DNA of 64,000 bases from Polynucleobacter sp. MWH-Spelu-300-X4 (GTDB lineage Bacteria; Pseudomonadota; Gammaproteobacteria; Burkholderiales; Burkholderiaceae). A model generated the notes under the pieces. That model was not told where the DNA came from. It did not search any database and saw nothing but the letters and a program-made list of their open reading frames with translations. Made by a program: the position numbers and the translations under genes. Where the stretch lies: NCBI RefSeq assembly GCF_018687515.1, contig NZ_CP061294.1, positions 1,426,001 through 1,490,000 on the forward strand, given 5' to 3'. Of the stretch, positions 46,067 through 55,740 are shown one piece after another; within the stretch, counting starts at the first letter, position 1, and every line of letters begins with the position of its first letter.

Positions 46067-47317
46067 TTATGTGTTGAGGGGGAGAGTCTCCGCTCGGTGA
46101 AAGGCCTTCTCCAGAACAGCAACATCTTTCGAGCTCACCCCTTGCTCTGCAAAAAAAGTTCTCCAATTTGAAACAATGCTTTGCATTTCCTTTATTAAAA
46201 CAGTTGCCTGAGTTTTCGAGAGCCCAAATAATTCGCATTGGCTGAGGGCATTATTGAGAGTAGCCAGGCGGCCATATTGACCAACATTTAAATGTTGATA
46301 ACGCTCCGTAGCAATCGCTGGGGCAGGCACAATATCATAAACAGGAGAGAGGCAGTAGCAACCATCTTGGTAAATAAAGCCATGATTGCGTAGATGGTCA
46401 TCATCATTACCCACCAAAATATTAAAGACCATTCTGCGATATAACTCTTTTTTCATGGGAGAATTTTCTTTCGGCCCATAACGCATGATGGCAGTCAAAA
46501 TATCTGTATAAGATGAGCCAAGAGATTCAGACTCATCTTTACCAAGTAAAGTTAGGGCACTAATAAAATGTGTGCGGGTATAACTAGCTCCTGATTTGTG
46601 GCGATCAAATCGTTTGATTAGAAAAATATTGGCGTCACCCGTTGCTTGGACACGAACCTCAGGGATATTAATACCACACTCTTTGGCGAGCAATAAAGTA
46701 GCCGACTCCACTTTAGCGTAATCAAATTTATCATTACGTGCTCGAAATTTCGCTAACCATAGACCAGCATTATCTTCAACAACAGCCTTGGGTCTTGCTC
46801 CACCCATGCTTGCACCATAGTTAAACATTTGCAACATGTCATCTGGAACGGGTTCATCACATTCAATTTTGTCAGCGCAATCGAGAAGATATTGCAAATC
46901 TAAAACTCTATTAAAAGGATGCTGCCGAGGTGGGGCAGTCGGCGAATCTCTAAAGTCAAGCGCTCCAACACGGTCATCGTAAGAATATTTAATGTATTCG
47001 ATTTCCGGTAAGTTAACTGCTTTAAGGTGCTTCTCAATGACTCTGCGCCCCCAAGCATCTGGGGTAGCATCTCGAAAGGCACCGAATACCGACAATCCTG
47101 CAATCGGAGTAATTTCTTCACCAGCATTTCGGGGAACTGATTTAAAAGGCAAGCTAATGGGGTCTAGCTCGATAGCATTACTGCGCTGCATGTAGCGCGA
47201 GCCATACACAAATTTACTCGAAAGTTCTTTGCCAATTTGAGTAAGCGTCAGAGTACCTGCGGGGACTGCCTCGAGTTCTCCTGGTAAATACACAAAAACA
47301 ATAATTTCAGAAATCAT
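46067..47317 (-). CDS. hipA: HipA-type Ser/Thr kinase toxin
   Basis: A 416-residue protein of the HipA kinase family, the toxin of type II HipBA modules (phosphorylates a tRNA synthetase or another translation factor). It shows the N-terminal couple domain (VYLPGELEAVPAGTLTLTQI), the region SLPFKSVPRNAGEEITPI, a Gly-rich loop-like MGGARPKAVVED, the catalytic VFNILVGNDDDHLRNHGF and the metal-binding YCLSPVYDIVPA. The HipB-like gene overlaps its start by 11 bp. The pair interrupts the usual galU-alaS neighbourhood and may be a horizontally acquired insertion; no transposase or att repeats are visible. Confidence 0.92.
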   Translation of the reverse strand: MISEIIVFVYLPGELEAVPAGTLTLTQIGKELSSKFVYGSRYMQRSNAIELDPISLPFKSVPRNAGEEITPIAGLSVFGAFRDATPDAWGRRVIEKHLKAVNLPEIEYIKYSYDDRVGALDFRDSPTAPPRQHPFNRVLDLQYLLDCADKIECDEPVPDDMLQMFNYGASMGGARPKAVVEDNAGLWLAKFRARNDKFDYAKVESATLLLAKECGINIPEVRVQATGDANIFLIKRFDRHKSGASYTRTHFISALTLLGKDESESLGSSYTDILTAIMRYGPKENSPMKKELYRRMVFNILVGNDDDHLRNHGFIYQDGCYCLSPVYDIVPAPAIATERYQHLNVGQYGRLATLNNALSQCELFGLSKTQATVLIKEMQSIVSNWRTFFAEQGVSSKDVAVLEKAFHRAETLPLNT

Positions 47318-47642
47318 GCTTATCCTTGGTTAACCGTTTTGCACCCACGCGAGTCGGCAGACGAGAGACCTCGAGCGCCTTGCCTTGCTTATCATTATCA
47401 GGATGAACGCCGCTTAATGCAGCACCATCTAGGCCATATAACCATAGGGCACTAAAGTAGCCACCACCCGAAACTGACGGATCGCCTTTTTCTATTCTGG
47501 TAACCGTTTGATAGCTTAAATTAAGGCGATCTGCGACCTCTGTCATGGTGAGCCTTCTGCGCTTGCGGGCAATACGCAGAAACGAGCCTAATTCTTTAAG
47601 GTCTTGGGTGACATGAGGGATAGTTTTGATGGTATTTTTCAT
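47307..47642 (-). CDS. hipB: HipB-like XRE-family antitoxin/regulator
   Basis: An 111-residue protein with an XRE helix-turn-helix at about residues 18-52 (LGSFLRIARKRRRLTMTEVA, then DRLNLSYQTVTRIEKGD), followed by a C-terminal tail rich in charged residues. It overlaps hipA by 11 bp, which is usual for antitoxin-toxin pairs with coupled translation. Such antitoxins bind operators in their own promoter, and an imperfect inverted repeat is found just upstream at 47647-47695. Confidence 0.9.
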   Translation of the reverse strand: MKNTIKTIPHVTQDLKELGSFLRIARKRRRLTMTEVADRLNLSYQTVTRIEKGDPSVSGGGYFSALWLYGLDGAALSGVHPDNDKQGKALEVSRLPTRVGAKRLTKDKHDF

Positions 47643-47646
47643 TTTT

Positions 47647-47695
47647 TATACCTTAAATCATATATTAAAGTAAATAATATATGAAACTTGGTATA
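47647..47695. promoter_or_regulatory. Candidate HipB operator
   Basis: Two long imperfect inverted arms, TATACC-TTAAAT-CATATATT and AATATATG-AAACTT-GGTATA, lie 5-53 bp upstream of the hipB-like gene. The matching blocks are TATACC/GGTATA and CATATATT/AATATATG. This is the expected position for autoregulation. Confidence 0.6.
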
Positions 47696-48072
47696 TATTC
47701 AATCAAGATATGAAGATAAATTACCTCTAATTTATATGGGTTATTAGGATCCGAAGTGAGCTAGAAGAATGTTTCACCGCTAATTTTTGGATCGTCTTTC
47801 TTAGCAACAGTTCTTTTGTTTTTTGCTATTACTGGAGTAACTCGCAATCTAGATAGAGGATCTCTCAATGACACCCCCGTCTTATCAGAGTAGATCTAGA
47901 GCGAGGAAAAGATTGGCACGACTTCAATGATTAACATTGTGGGCAGAAATTAGCTTGCTGTTAATCTCATACACATTCAAAGCTGCTATTAATAAATAGC
48001 ACTCAGAAAAAACAACTAGTTATTGCCATGAAAATATAAGGCAAGGGATTTTCATCAACATTTAGTCTATTG
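47696..48072. other. 377-bp stretch without a gene
   Basis: No open frame with a ribosome-binding site, no tRNA and no clear terminator was seen. The sequence is AT-rich and has no strong inverted repeat. It separates the HipBA-like unit from tusA and may be the remnant of an insertion. Confidence 0.4.
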
Positions 48073-48312
48073 CTATCGGCGCTTTAAATAAAAGACAAAA
48101 GCTTCACCCAGACTTTCTGAAGCAACTAGCTCATTACCTGTTTGTTTTGCAAAAGTTGGGAAATCGTGAGATGAACCACTATCTGTGGCGATGATTTTTA
48201 AAATTTCACCAGTCTGCATATCAGCTAGAGCTTTCTTGGCACGCAAAATAGGTAGCGGACAATTAAGTCCGCTAGCATCCACTTCCTTATGAATAACATC
48301 TGGAATTGTCAT
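48073..48312 (-). CDS. tusA: TusA/SirA-family sulfur carrier protein
   Basis: A 79-residue protein with the family motif [12 protein letters not shown] (the CPxP Cys at about residue 18 carries persulfide). The C-terminus [14 protein letters not shown] is typical. It is likely to pass sulfur for tRNA 2-thiouridine synthesis or other sulfur transfer. Its ATG overlaps the alaS stop codon (ATGA), so it is translationally coupled to alaS. Confidence 0.93.
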   Translation of the reverse strand: MTIPDVIHKEVDASGLNCPLPILRAKKALADMQTGEILKIIATDSGSSHDFPTFAKQTGNELVASESLGEAFVFYLKRR

Positions 48313-50936
48313 AAACGTTCAGCTACCCAACTCTGTACGCTTTGCAATGCGCTAGGCAAGCCTTTAGGGTCAGTACCACCAGCCATCGCCATATCCGGCT
48401 TACCGCCACCTTTGCCACCCACTTGTTGAGCAACAAAATTAACTAACTCGCCAGCCTTGACCTTTGCCAAAACATCCGATGTAACACCCGCTGCTAATTG
48501 AACCTTGCCATCTTGCACCGATGCCAAAACAATCGCAGCCGACTTCAATTTATTTTTCAACTGGTCTAGGGTTTCTCTAAGAACCTTAGCGTCTGCGCCA
48601 TCTAACTGAGCTGCAAGGACCTTGATACCTTTTAACTCAATAGCCTGCGATAACAACTCATCTCCTTGGCTAGCAGCTAATTTGGAACCCAAACGCTCAA
48701 GTTCTTTTTCTAAAGATCTGGCATGTTCTTGCAATTGTGAAATACGTTGGGCTAAATCATTTGGCGTTGCTTTCAAGCTTGCCGCCAATTGATTAACTTG
48801 AGCATCTAACTGCTGCAAGTAAGCAAGAGCACGATCACCTGCAATTGCTTCTACACGACGAATACCCGCAGCCACGCCACTTTCAGAAAGAATCTTGAAT
48901 AAGCCAATATCACCTGTACGCTGCACATGCGTACCACCGCACAACTCTTTTGAAGAACCAATTTCTAAAACGCGTACGGTTTCACCATACTTCTCGCCAA
49001 ACAACATCATGGCACCAGTCTTCTGCGCATCATCTAAGCTCATCACTTTCGCAGAAGCTTGCGCATTTACCAAAATTTCAGCATTAACAATCTCTTCTAC
49101 ACGAGCGATTTCATCAGCAGTCATTGGGCTGGCGTGTGTAAAGTCAAAGCGTGTCTTATCGGCATCCACCAAAGAACCTTTTTGCTGCACATGCGCACCT
49201 AAAACTTCTCTCAAAGCTTTATGCATCAAATGAGTGGCGCTATGGTGACGAATCGTTCGAGCTCGCCTCTCAGCATTGACCTTAGCGTTGAACTGATCGC
49301 CCACCTTAATCTCACCCTCTAATACTTGACCATGATGCCCAAACACATCCGCCTGTATCTTAAGAGTATCTTCAACGTCAAAAAGACTCGAAGCATTGCG
49401 CAGCTCCCCAGCATCGCCAACTTGACCACCGGATTCAGCATAAAAAGGCGTGTGATCCAAAACAACCACAGCGCTATCGCCAGACTGAATAGAGTTAACT
49501 TGCGTACCATCTACATACAGGGCTAAAACTTTAGCGCCCTCTCGATTTAAGGAATCATAGCCATGAAACACTGTTGGCGCGCCCTTGTACTCCAAGCCTT
49601 GCGACATCTTGAATTTTCCGGCAGCTCTTGCTTGATCACGCTGACGATTCATTGCCACTTCAAAACCAGCTTCATCTACCGTCACACCTCGCTCGCGACA
49701 TACGTCGGCGGTCAGATCTAACGGAAAACCAAATGTGTCATGTAATTTAAATGCTGTTTCACCATCAATCACTTTAGAGCTAGCAGATAAGGCAGCTTCC
49801 AAAATTTCCATACCATTCGCAATCGTTTGGAAAAAACGCTCTTCTTCTTGCTTAAGTACTTCAATAACTTTTGTCTCGTTAGCTTTTAATTCAGGATAAG
49901 CATCACCCATCTCTTTAACTAATGCAGAAACAAGCTTATGGAAAAATGGCGCGCGAGCACCCAATTTATAACCATGACGAATCGCGCGACGCGTAATACG
50001 GCGCAACACATAACCACGGCCAGCATTACCCGGAATCACCCCATCAACAACGGTAAACGTGCAAGCTCGAATATGATCGGCAATAACCTTTAATGATGGG
50101 CTAGCAGCGTCACAATTACCGGCCCCAGCTTCATCAACAGCTGCCTTAGCTGCTGCCAACAAATTAACAAACAAATCAATTTCATAATTTGAGTGCACAT
50201 GTTGCAAAACAGCAGCAATACGCTCTAAGCCCATACCTGTATCAACACTTGGCTTCGGCAATGGATGCATCACACCGTCTTCATCGCGGTTAAATTGCAT
50301 GAAAACGTTATTCCAAATTTCTATGTAACGATCACCATCTTCTTCAGGGCTGCCAGGAGGACCCCCAGGAATTTCCTCGCCGTGATCATAAAAAATTTCA
50401 GTGCAAGGTCCGCAAGGACCTGTATCGCCCATCATCCAAAAATTATCAGATGCGTAACGAGCACCTTTGTTATCGCCAATACGGATAATTCGCTCAGTAG
50501 GCACACCCACTTCTTTTGCCCAAATGTTGTAAGCCTCATCATCTTCCGCATAAACAGTCACCCACAACTTATCAGCAGGTAATTTATAAACAGTCGTCAG
50601 CAACTCCCAAGCATAGGTAATCGCGTCACGTTTGAAGTAATCGCCAAACGAAAAGTTACCCAACATTTCAAAGAAAGTGTGATGACGCGCGGTATAACCT
50701 ACATTATCTAAGTCGTTATGCTTACCACCTGCGCGAATACACTTTTGCGCCGTGGTTGCTCTCGTGTAAGGGCGCTTATCAAAGCCAAGAAACACATCTT
50801 TGAACTGATTCATACCCGCATTGGTAAATAGCAAGGTTGGATCATCACCAGGAACGACTGGACTAGAGGCAACAATTTGGTGCCCTTTTGATTCAAAGAA
50901 CTTAAGGAAATTTTCGCGAATTTGAGTAACTTTCAT
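48309..50936 (-). CDS. alaS: Alanyl-tRNA synthetase
   Basis: Charges tRNA-Ala. The 875-residue class II enzyme has motif 1 region [18 protein letters not shown], motif 2 ([18 protein letters not shown]), motif 3 ([12 protein letters not shown]), the editing-domain zinc ligands [12 protein letters not shown] and [10 protein letters not shown], and the C-terminal DHHA1-like end ([14 protein letters not shown]). No change in the metal ligands. It is followed by tusA with an ATGA overlap and is divergent from tctB. Confidence 0.97.
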   Translation of the reverse strand: MKVTQIRENFLKFFESKGHQIVASSPVVPGDDPTLLFTNAGMNQFKDVFLGFDKRPYTRATTAQKCIRAGGKHNDLDNVGYTARHHTFFEMLGNFSFGDYFKRDAITYAWELLTTVYKLPADKLWVTVYAEDDEAYNIWAKEVGVPTERIIRIGDNKGARYASDNFWMMGDTGPCGPCTEIFYDHGEEIPGGPPGSPEEDGDRYIEIWNNVFMQFNRDEDGVMHPLPKPSVDTGMGLERIAAVLQHVHSNYEIDLFVNLLAAAKAAVDEAGAGNCDAASPSLKVIADHIRACTFTVVDGVIPGNAGRGYVLRRITRRAIRHGYKLGARAPFFHKLVSALVKEMGDAYPELKANETKVIEVLKQEEERFFQTIANGMEILEAALSASSKVIDGETAFKLHDTFGFPLDLTADVCRERGVTVDEAGFEVAMNRQRDQARAAGKFKMSQGLEYKGAPTVFHGYDSLNREGAKVLALYVDGTQVNSIQSGDSAVVVLDHTPFYAESGGQVGDAGELRNASSLFDVEDTLKIQADVFGHHGQVLEGEIKVGDQFNAKVNAERRARTIRHHSATHLMHKALREVLGAHVQQKGSLVDADKTRFDFTHASPMTADEIARVEEIVNAEILVNAQASAKVMSLDDAQKTGAMMLFGEKYGETVRVLEIGSSKELCGGTHVQRTGDIGLFKILSESGVAAGIRRVEAIAGDRALAYLQQLDAQVNQLAASLKATPNDLAQRISQLQEHARSLEKELERLGSKLAASQGDELLSQAIELKGIKVLAAQLDGADAKVLRETLDQLKNKLKSAAIVLASVQDGKVQLAAGVTSDVLAKVKAGELVNFVAQQVGGKGGGKPDMAMAGGTDPKGLPSALQSVQSWVAERL

Positions 50937-50986
50937 AGCCGTGATTATCGCTCAGAGCGAGCCTTTCCGTATAAACCCTAAGTAAC

Positions 50987-51006
50987 AAAGGTATCAATAT
51001 ACCTTT
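50987..51006. promoter_or_regulatory. Perfect inverted repeat upstream of tctBA
   Basis: AAAGGTAT and ATACCTTT are perfect 8-bp arms separated by CAAT, in the alaS/tctB gap about 60 bp before tctB. It could be an operator for either divergent gene or a weak stem-loop. Confidence 0.45.
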
Positions 51007-51067
51007 AATGAAGCTTACAATGTGCCGCAGTAGGCATAAATAAATAACAAATATAAAGGAGCGCAAG

Positions 51068-51529
51068 ATGCAAATTCGCAGCCAAAAAGACTTTGCTTCG
51101 GGTCTCATGTTTGTGGTGATTGGTCTCATATTTTCATATGTCGCCACCACATACAACATGGGTACAACTGCAAAAATGGGTCCAGGATTTTTCCCGTTCT
51201 GGCTTGGTATCGTCTTAGCCATATTAGGAGCCATCGTAACAATGGGCGCACTCTCTAAAAAGGGTGAAAAAGATCAGATTCCTAAATGGGATTGGCCTTC
51301 CGTTCTATGGGTAACAGGCTCGGTAGTTCTATTCGGCGTTGTTCTAGCTGACTTGGGTCTTGTACTTTCCTTATTTGTATTGGTATTTATCTCCGCAATG
51401 GCCAGTCACGAATTCCACTGGAAAGGCACGGTTGTTAATGCCGTGATTCTGAATGTGATTGCTTATGTGGCTTTTGTCTGGGGCTTAAAACTCCAGTTCC
51501 AAGTTTGGCCAAGTTTCTTTACTGCTTAA
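51068..51529 (+). CDS. tctB: Tripartite tricarboxylate transporter small membrane subunit
   Basis: A 153-residue protein with four hydrophobic segments, of the TctB/DUF1468 family. It starts MQIRSQKDFASGLMFVVIGL and has AKMGPGFFPFWLGIVLAILG, a typical TctB block. It forms the transporter with TctA, taking up citrate, tricarboxylates or other organic acids delivered by a periplasmic TctC (Bug-type) protein. GGAGCG precedes ATG 51068. It starts the tctBA operon. No tctC lies nearby, so the binding protein must come from another locus. Confidence 0.9.
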   Translation: MQIRSQKDFASGLMFVVIGLIFSYVATTYNMGTTAKMGPGFFPFWLGIVLAILGAIVTMGALSKKGEKDQIPKWDWPSVLWVTGSVVLFGVVLADLGLVLSLFVLVFISAMASHEFHWKGTVVNAVILNVIAYVAFVWGLKLQFQVWPSFFTA

Positions 51530-51544
51530 ACAGAGGAGCACATC

Positions 51545-53047
51545 ATGGAATTATTAGATAACTTAGCTCTAGGCTTCTCAACAGCGCTCACACTTCAAAA
51601 TTTAGCTTATTGCTTGATTGGTTGCGTACTAGGCACATTGATTGGTGTACTACCAGGACTAGGTCCTATTGCAACCATTGCGATGCTATTACCTGCTACC
51701 TACGCTCTCCCCCCAGTTGCAGCTCTTATTATGTTGGCGGGTATTTATTACGGCGCCCAATATGGTGGTTCAACTACAGCTATTTTGGTGAATATCCCTG
51801 GAGAATCCTCCTCGGTAGTAACGGCGATTGATGGCTATCAAATGGCTAGACGAGGACGCGCAGGTGTTGCCCTATTTACAGCCGGCATGGGTTCATTTTT
51901 TGCTGGATGCGCTGCCACGTTGGTATTGGCTGCTTTTGCAGCACCTTTATCAGAGTTGGCATTTAAATTTGGCCCCGCCGAATACTTCTCTTTAATGGTT
52001 TTAGGCTTAATTGGCGCGGTAGTACTTGCATCTGGCTCACTGATTAAAGCGATTGCCATGATTGTTCTAGGTCTATTGCTTGGTTTAGTCGGAACGGATG
52101 TTAACTCTGGAACAGCGCGTTACTCATTCGATATTCCTGAATTAACAGATGGTATTGGTTTTGTGGCAGTTGCCATGGGCATGTTTGGTTTTGCTGAAAT
52201 CATGACCAACCTTGAGCAAAAAGAAAATCGTGAAACCTTCTTGGATAAAGTTTCCAGCTTATGGCCTGGTAAAGAAGACTTCAAGCGCATGATCCCACCA
52301 ATTTTACGTGGCACAACAATTGGTTCATTACTGGGTGTCTTACCCGGTGGTGGTGCAGCTTTAGCCTCATTTGCCGCTTATTCATTAGAGAAGAAAACCT
52401 CTAAATACAGCGCAGAATTTGGTAAAGGTGCGATTGAAGGTGTTGCCGGCCCAGAGTCTGCTAATAATGCAGCCGCTCAAACATCATTCATTCCACTCCT
52501 TACATTAGGCATTCCTCCTAATGCGGTGATGGCTTTGATGGTAGGCGCGATGACGATTCACAACATTCAACCTGGCCCACAAGTGATGAGCTCCAATCCA
52601 GCATTATTCTGGGGCTTGATTGCCTCTATGTGGATTGGTAACTTGATGTTAATCGTCTTGAATTTGCCAATGATCGGTGTTTGGGTCAAGCTATTAACTA
52701 TTCCATACAAACACTTATATCCAGCCATTCTGGTGTTCTGCTGTATCGGCGTCTACACAGTTAACAACACAACTTTTGACATTTATCTAACAGCAGCCTT
52801 CGGGATTGTTGGTTACTTATTTACAAAATTAGGATGCGAAGGTGCGCCATTACTTCTTGGCTTTGTTCTAGGCCCGATGATGGAAGAAAATTTCCGTCGT
52901 GCGATGCTTCTAGCAAGAGGTGATTTCACGGTATTCTTTACTCGCCCATTGTCCTTAGGTCTCTTAATTGCAGCTGCAGCGTTAGTGGTGATTGTGACCT
53001 TGCCAGCGGTTAAGAAAACACGAGAAGAAGCCTTCGTCGAAGAATAA
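51545..53047 (+). CDS. tctA: Tripartite tricarboxylate transporter large membrane subunit
   Basis: A 500-residue TctA-family permease with about 11-12 membrane segments. Family signatures are GTLIGVLPGLGPIATIAMLL, AGIYYGAQYGGSTTAILVNI and PGESSSVVTAIDGYQMARRG, repeated in inverted form later at GVLPGGGAALASFAAYSLEK and GVAGPESANNAAAQTSFIPL. It starts 15 bp after tctB with an AGAGGAG ribosome-binding site. Substrate is probably a carboxylate; it cannot be told from the sequence without the TctC component. Confidence 0.95.
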   Translation: MELLDNLALGFSTALTLQNLAYCLIGCVLGTLIGVLPGLGPIATIAMLLPATYALPPVAALIMLAGIYYGAQYGGSTTAILVNIPGESSSVVTAIDGYQMARRGRAGVALFTAGMGSFFAGCAATLVLAAFAAPLSELAFKFGPAEYFSLMVLGLIGAVVLASGSLIKAIAMIVLGLLLGLVGTDVNSGTARYSFDIPELTDGIGFVAVAMGMFGFAEIMTNLEQKENRETFLDKVSSLWPGKEDFKRMIPPILRGTTIGSLLGVLPGGGAALASFAAYSLEKKTSKYSAEFGKGAIEGVAGPESANNAAAQTSFIPLLTLGIPPNAVMALMVGAMTIHNIQPGPQVMSSNPALFWGLIASMWIGNLMLIVLNLPMIGVWVKLLTIPYKHLYPAILVFCCIGVYTVNNTTFDIYLTAAFGIVGYLFTKLGCEGAPLLLGFVLGPMMEENFRRAMLLARGDFTVFFTRPLSLGLLIAAAALVVIVTLPAVKKTREEAFVEE

Positions 53048-53056
53048 ATCTACAAT

Positions 53057-54844
53057 ATGGGTATGTCTGAAAAGAAGAACCCAAATCCTTCAAAATTCGA
53101 GACCCCTGAGGTCTCGAATTTTTTGCGCCAAATCATTGATGGCGACTTAAATACTCGTAAGCATGCCAACCGTGTAGATGCAACCGGCAAACCTCTGCCC
53201 AGCATCATCACACGCTTTCCACCAGAACCAAACGGCTACCTCCACATTGGTCACGCTAAAAGCATTTGCCTTAATTTTGGTTTAGCGCGCGATTATGCTC
53301 ACGCCCCGAATGGCGCGCGTTGTCATTTACGTTTTGACGATACAAATCCGACCAAAGAAGAAACAGAGTACGTGGACAGCATTATTGACGCGGTTCGTTG
53401 GTTAGGCTTTGATTGGGTTAAAGATGGTGTGGCTCATCAACACTATGCAAGTGATTACTTTGACAAACTTTATGAATTTGCCGAGATACTGATTCAAGCG
53501 GGCAAAGCTTATGTCGATGGTCAAACAGCGGATGAGATTCACAAAAACCGTGGTAACTTTTCTGAATTAGGAAAAAATAGCCCCTTCAGAGATCGCCCCA
53601 ACGCTGAGAGTCTTGAGATATTTAGGGATATGAAAGCGGGTAAATATCCCGATGGCGCCCTCGTCCTACGATTAAAAATCGACATGTCCCACCCAAATAT
53701 CGTGATGCGCGACCCCGTGATTTACCGTATCCGCCACGCACACCATCATAGAACTGGTGACAAATGGTGTATCTACCCGCTCTACGATTTCACCCATTGC
53801 ATCTCTGATGCAATTGAAAATATCACTCACTCGATTTGCACCTTAGAGTTTGAAAATAACCGTCCTCTTTACGACTGGGTGCTTGAAGCACTAAAAGAGG
53901 CTGGTGTATTTAAAGACCCCCTACCAAAGCAGTATGAATTTGCACGCTTAAATCTTACCTACGCCATCACAAGCAAAAGAAAACTATTGCAGCTAGTTGA
54001 TGAAAAACGTGTCGATGGTTGGGATGACCCACGCCTACCAACCATTGTTGGTATTCGCCGCAGAGGCTTCACCCCTGAAAGCTTGCGGTTATTCTGCGAA
54101 AGAATTGGTGTATCCAAAGCGGATAGCTGGATTGACATGTCTGTCTTAGAGCAAGCTCTCCGCGATGATTTAGACGCGCGTGCAGAGCGAGCTTTTGCTG
54201 TTCTAAAACCACTCAAACTTATTCTTGATAACTTTGACGAAAACCACTCAGAACCTTGCTCCGCTCCCAAACATCCTCACCATGAAGATTGGGGTCGCCG
54301 CGAATTCAATCTAACCAAAGAATTATGGATTGAAGCCGATGACTTCATGGTTGAGCCCATCAAAGGTTTCTTTAGACTAACGCCACCGAAAGACGGTCAA
54401 CCAGGTAGTCGAGTGCGTCTACGCCATGGTTTTGTGATTGAATGCACCGGCTACGATGTAGATGCAAATGGAGCAGTAACTGCTGTTCACGCCAATTATT
54501 TTGCAGATAGCAAAAGTGGCACACCAGGCTCTGACAACTACAAGGTTAAGGGTAACTTACACTGGGTCAGCGCTAAAACCGCCATCAAAGCGGAAGTGCG
54601 CATTTACGATCGATTATTCACAGACCCACACCCAGATAGCGGGGATAAAAATTTCTTGGATGCATTAAATCCACATTCAAAAGAAACTTTGACCTGTTAC
54701 TTAGAGCCAAGTCTTTCAAATGTGGCACCCGAGCAACGCTTCCAATTTGAACGCCATGGTTACTTTGTGGCCGATCGCAATGACCACACTCCGGCAAACC
54801 CTGTGTTTAATCGTTGTGTTGGCCTAAAAGATACTTGGAAGTAA
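53057..54844 (+). CDS. glnS: Glutaminyl-tRNA synthetase
   Basis: Charges tRNA-Gln directly. The 595-residue class Ib enzyme has the HIGH motif in FPPEPNGYLHIGHAKSICLN, the KMSKS variant in TYAITSKRKLLQLV, and the GlnRS catalytic block RFDDTNPTKEETEYVDSI. The C-terminal anticodon-binding beta-barrels end in FNRCVGLKDTW. Two ATGs are possible (53057 and 53063). Its last 38 bp overlap the 3' end of the convergent SDR gene. Confidence 0.96.
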   Translation: MGMSEKKNPNPSKFETPEVSNFLRQIIDGDLNTRKHANRVDATGKPLPSIITRFPPEPNGYLHIGHAKSICLNFGLARDYAHAPNGARCHLRFDDTNPTKEETEYVDSIIDAVRWLGFDWVKDGVAHQHYASDYFDKLYEFAEILIQAGKAYVDGQTADEIHKNRGNFSELGKNSPFRDRPNAESLEIFRDMKAGKYPDGALVLRLKIDMSHPNIVMRDPVIYRIRHAHHHRTGDKWCIYPLYDFTHCISDAIENITHSICTLEFENNRPLYDWVLEALKEAGVFKDPLPKQYEFARLNLTYAITSKRKLLQLVDEKRVDGWDDPRLPTIVGIRRRGFTPESLRLFCERIGVSKADSWIDMSVLEQALRDDLDARAERAFAVLKPLKLILDNFDENHSEPCSAPKHPHHEDWGRREFNLTKELWIEADDFMVEPIKGFFRLTPPKDGQPGSRVRLRHGFVIECTGYDVDANGAVTAVHANYFADSKSGTPGSDNYKVKGNLHWVSAKTAIKAEVRIYDRLFTDPHPDSGDKNFLDALNPHSKETLTCYLEPSLSNVAPEQRFQFERHGYFVADRNDHTPANPVFNRCVGLKDTWK

Positions 54845-55712
54845 AACTCAAATAATCCTGGACTGTTGGGTATTGAAGGCGGAATCCAAGCTCGCGTAAG
54901 CGTTGATTTTGAATCTGCCTTGATTCACTCATAAAAGATAGCATCATGGGATCTATCCTTGCCTCCAACTCTTTTTTACTGACACGCGGAGGTCTAGGTA
55001 ATTGAAAAGTATCAGCCACCGCATCAAAATAGTCCCCCATTTTCATTTGACTATCATCACAAGCATTGAGCACTCGTTGTGGTTTTGCTCTGTAAAGCGC
55101 TAATTTAATTAATCTAGCCAAATCATCCGCATGAATATGGTTGGTATAGACGTCTTCTGACGCCTCTAGAGCAGGGGTGGCACGCTTAATTCTTTCAAGT
55201 GGCAAGCGATCTTGAGCATAAATACCTGGCACCCTCAAAATATGTGCAGCCACTCCGGTTTGTATTGCCCAAGCCCTAATTTGAGCCTCGGCCGACACCC
55301 GTCGCTTAGCTCTTAAAGTTTGAGGATTAACGGCTTTTACCTCATCAATAAAAGCGCCACCACAGTCTCCATAGACCCCCGTGGTGCTGATATAGATCAG
55401 TTGCCTGATAAATCCGCCCCCCTGGGCTAAAATCCTGAGTAAGTTGTGCGTGCGCGTGTCTGTTTGCCCTATCGATGGCGGTGGAGCAAGATGGATTACC
55501 TGTGAAGCTAACTGCGGTAGGCGCCATAAAGTATCAGCTCGGTCTAAATCTCCAAAAATGGGAACAGCACCAGCTTTTCTTAAAATAGGCGCTCGATCCT
55601 CAGAAGACGTCAAGGCAAAAACCTTATAAAAGGACGTTAATTGAGGAAGTAAGCGCAGTCCAACATCACCGCAACCAACTATTAGAATTCTAGGTTTACC
55701 TAAACGTTGCAT
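54807..55712 (-). CDS. NAD(P)-dependent sugar-nucleotide epimerase/SDR-like protein
   Basis: A 301-residue extended SDR with the dinucleotide-binding ILIVGCGDVGLRLLPQL at the N-terminus and YISTTGVYGDCGG, which places the catalytic Ser-Thr and Tyr of the fold, though the usual Tyr-x3-Lys is changed. A substrate-binding block HILRVPGIYAQDRLPLERI follows. In Burkholderiales this type of gene is annotated as NAD-dependent epimerase or SDR of unknown substrate. It overlaps glnS by 38 bp in the opposite direction and is divergent from the ferredoxin reductase gene at 55741. Confidence 0.8.
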   Translation of the reverse strand: MQRLGKPRILIVGCGDVGLRLLPQLTSFYKVFALTSSEDRAPILRKAGAVPIFGDLDRADTLWRLPQLASQVIHLAPPPSIGQTDTRTHNLLRILAQGGGFIRQLIYISTTGVYGDCGGAFIDEVKAVNPQTLRAKRRVSAEAQIRAWAIQTGVAAHILRVPGIYAQDRLPLERIKRATPALEASEDVYTNHIHADDLARLIKLALYRAKPQRVLNACDDSQMKMGDYFDAVADTFQLPRPPRVSKKELEARIDPMMLSFMSESRQIQNQRLRELGFRLQYPTVQDYLSFTSKYLLGQHND

Positions 55713-55740
55713 GAGCTCAATCGTAATGCTTTAAAAAGGA

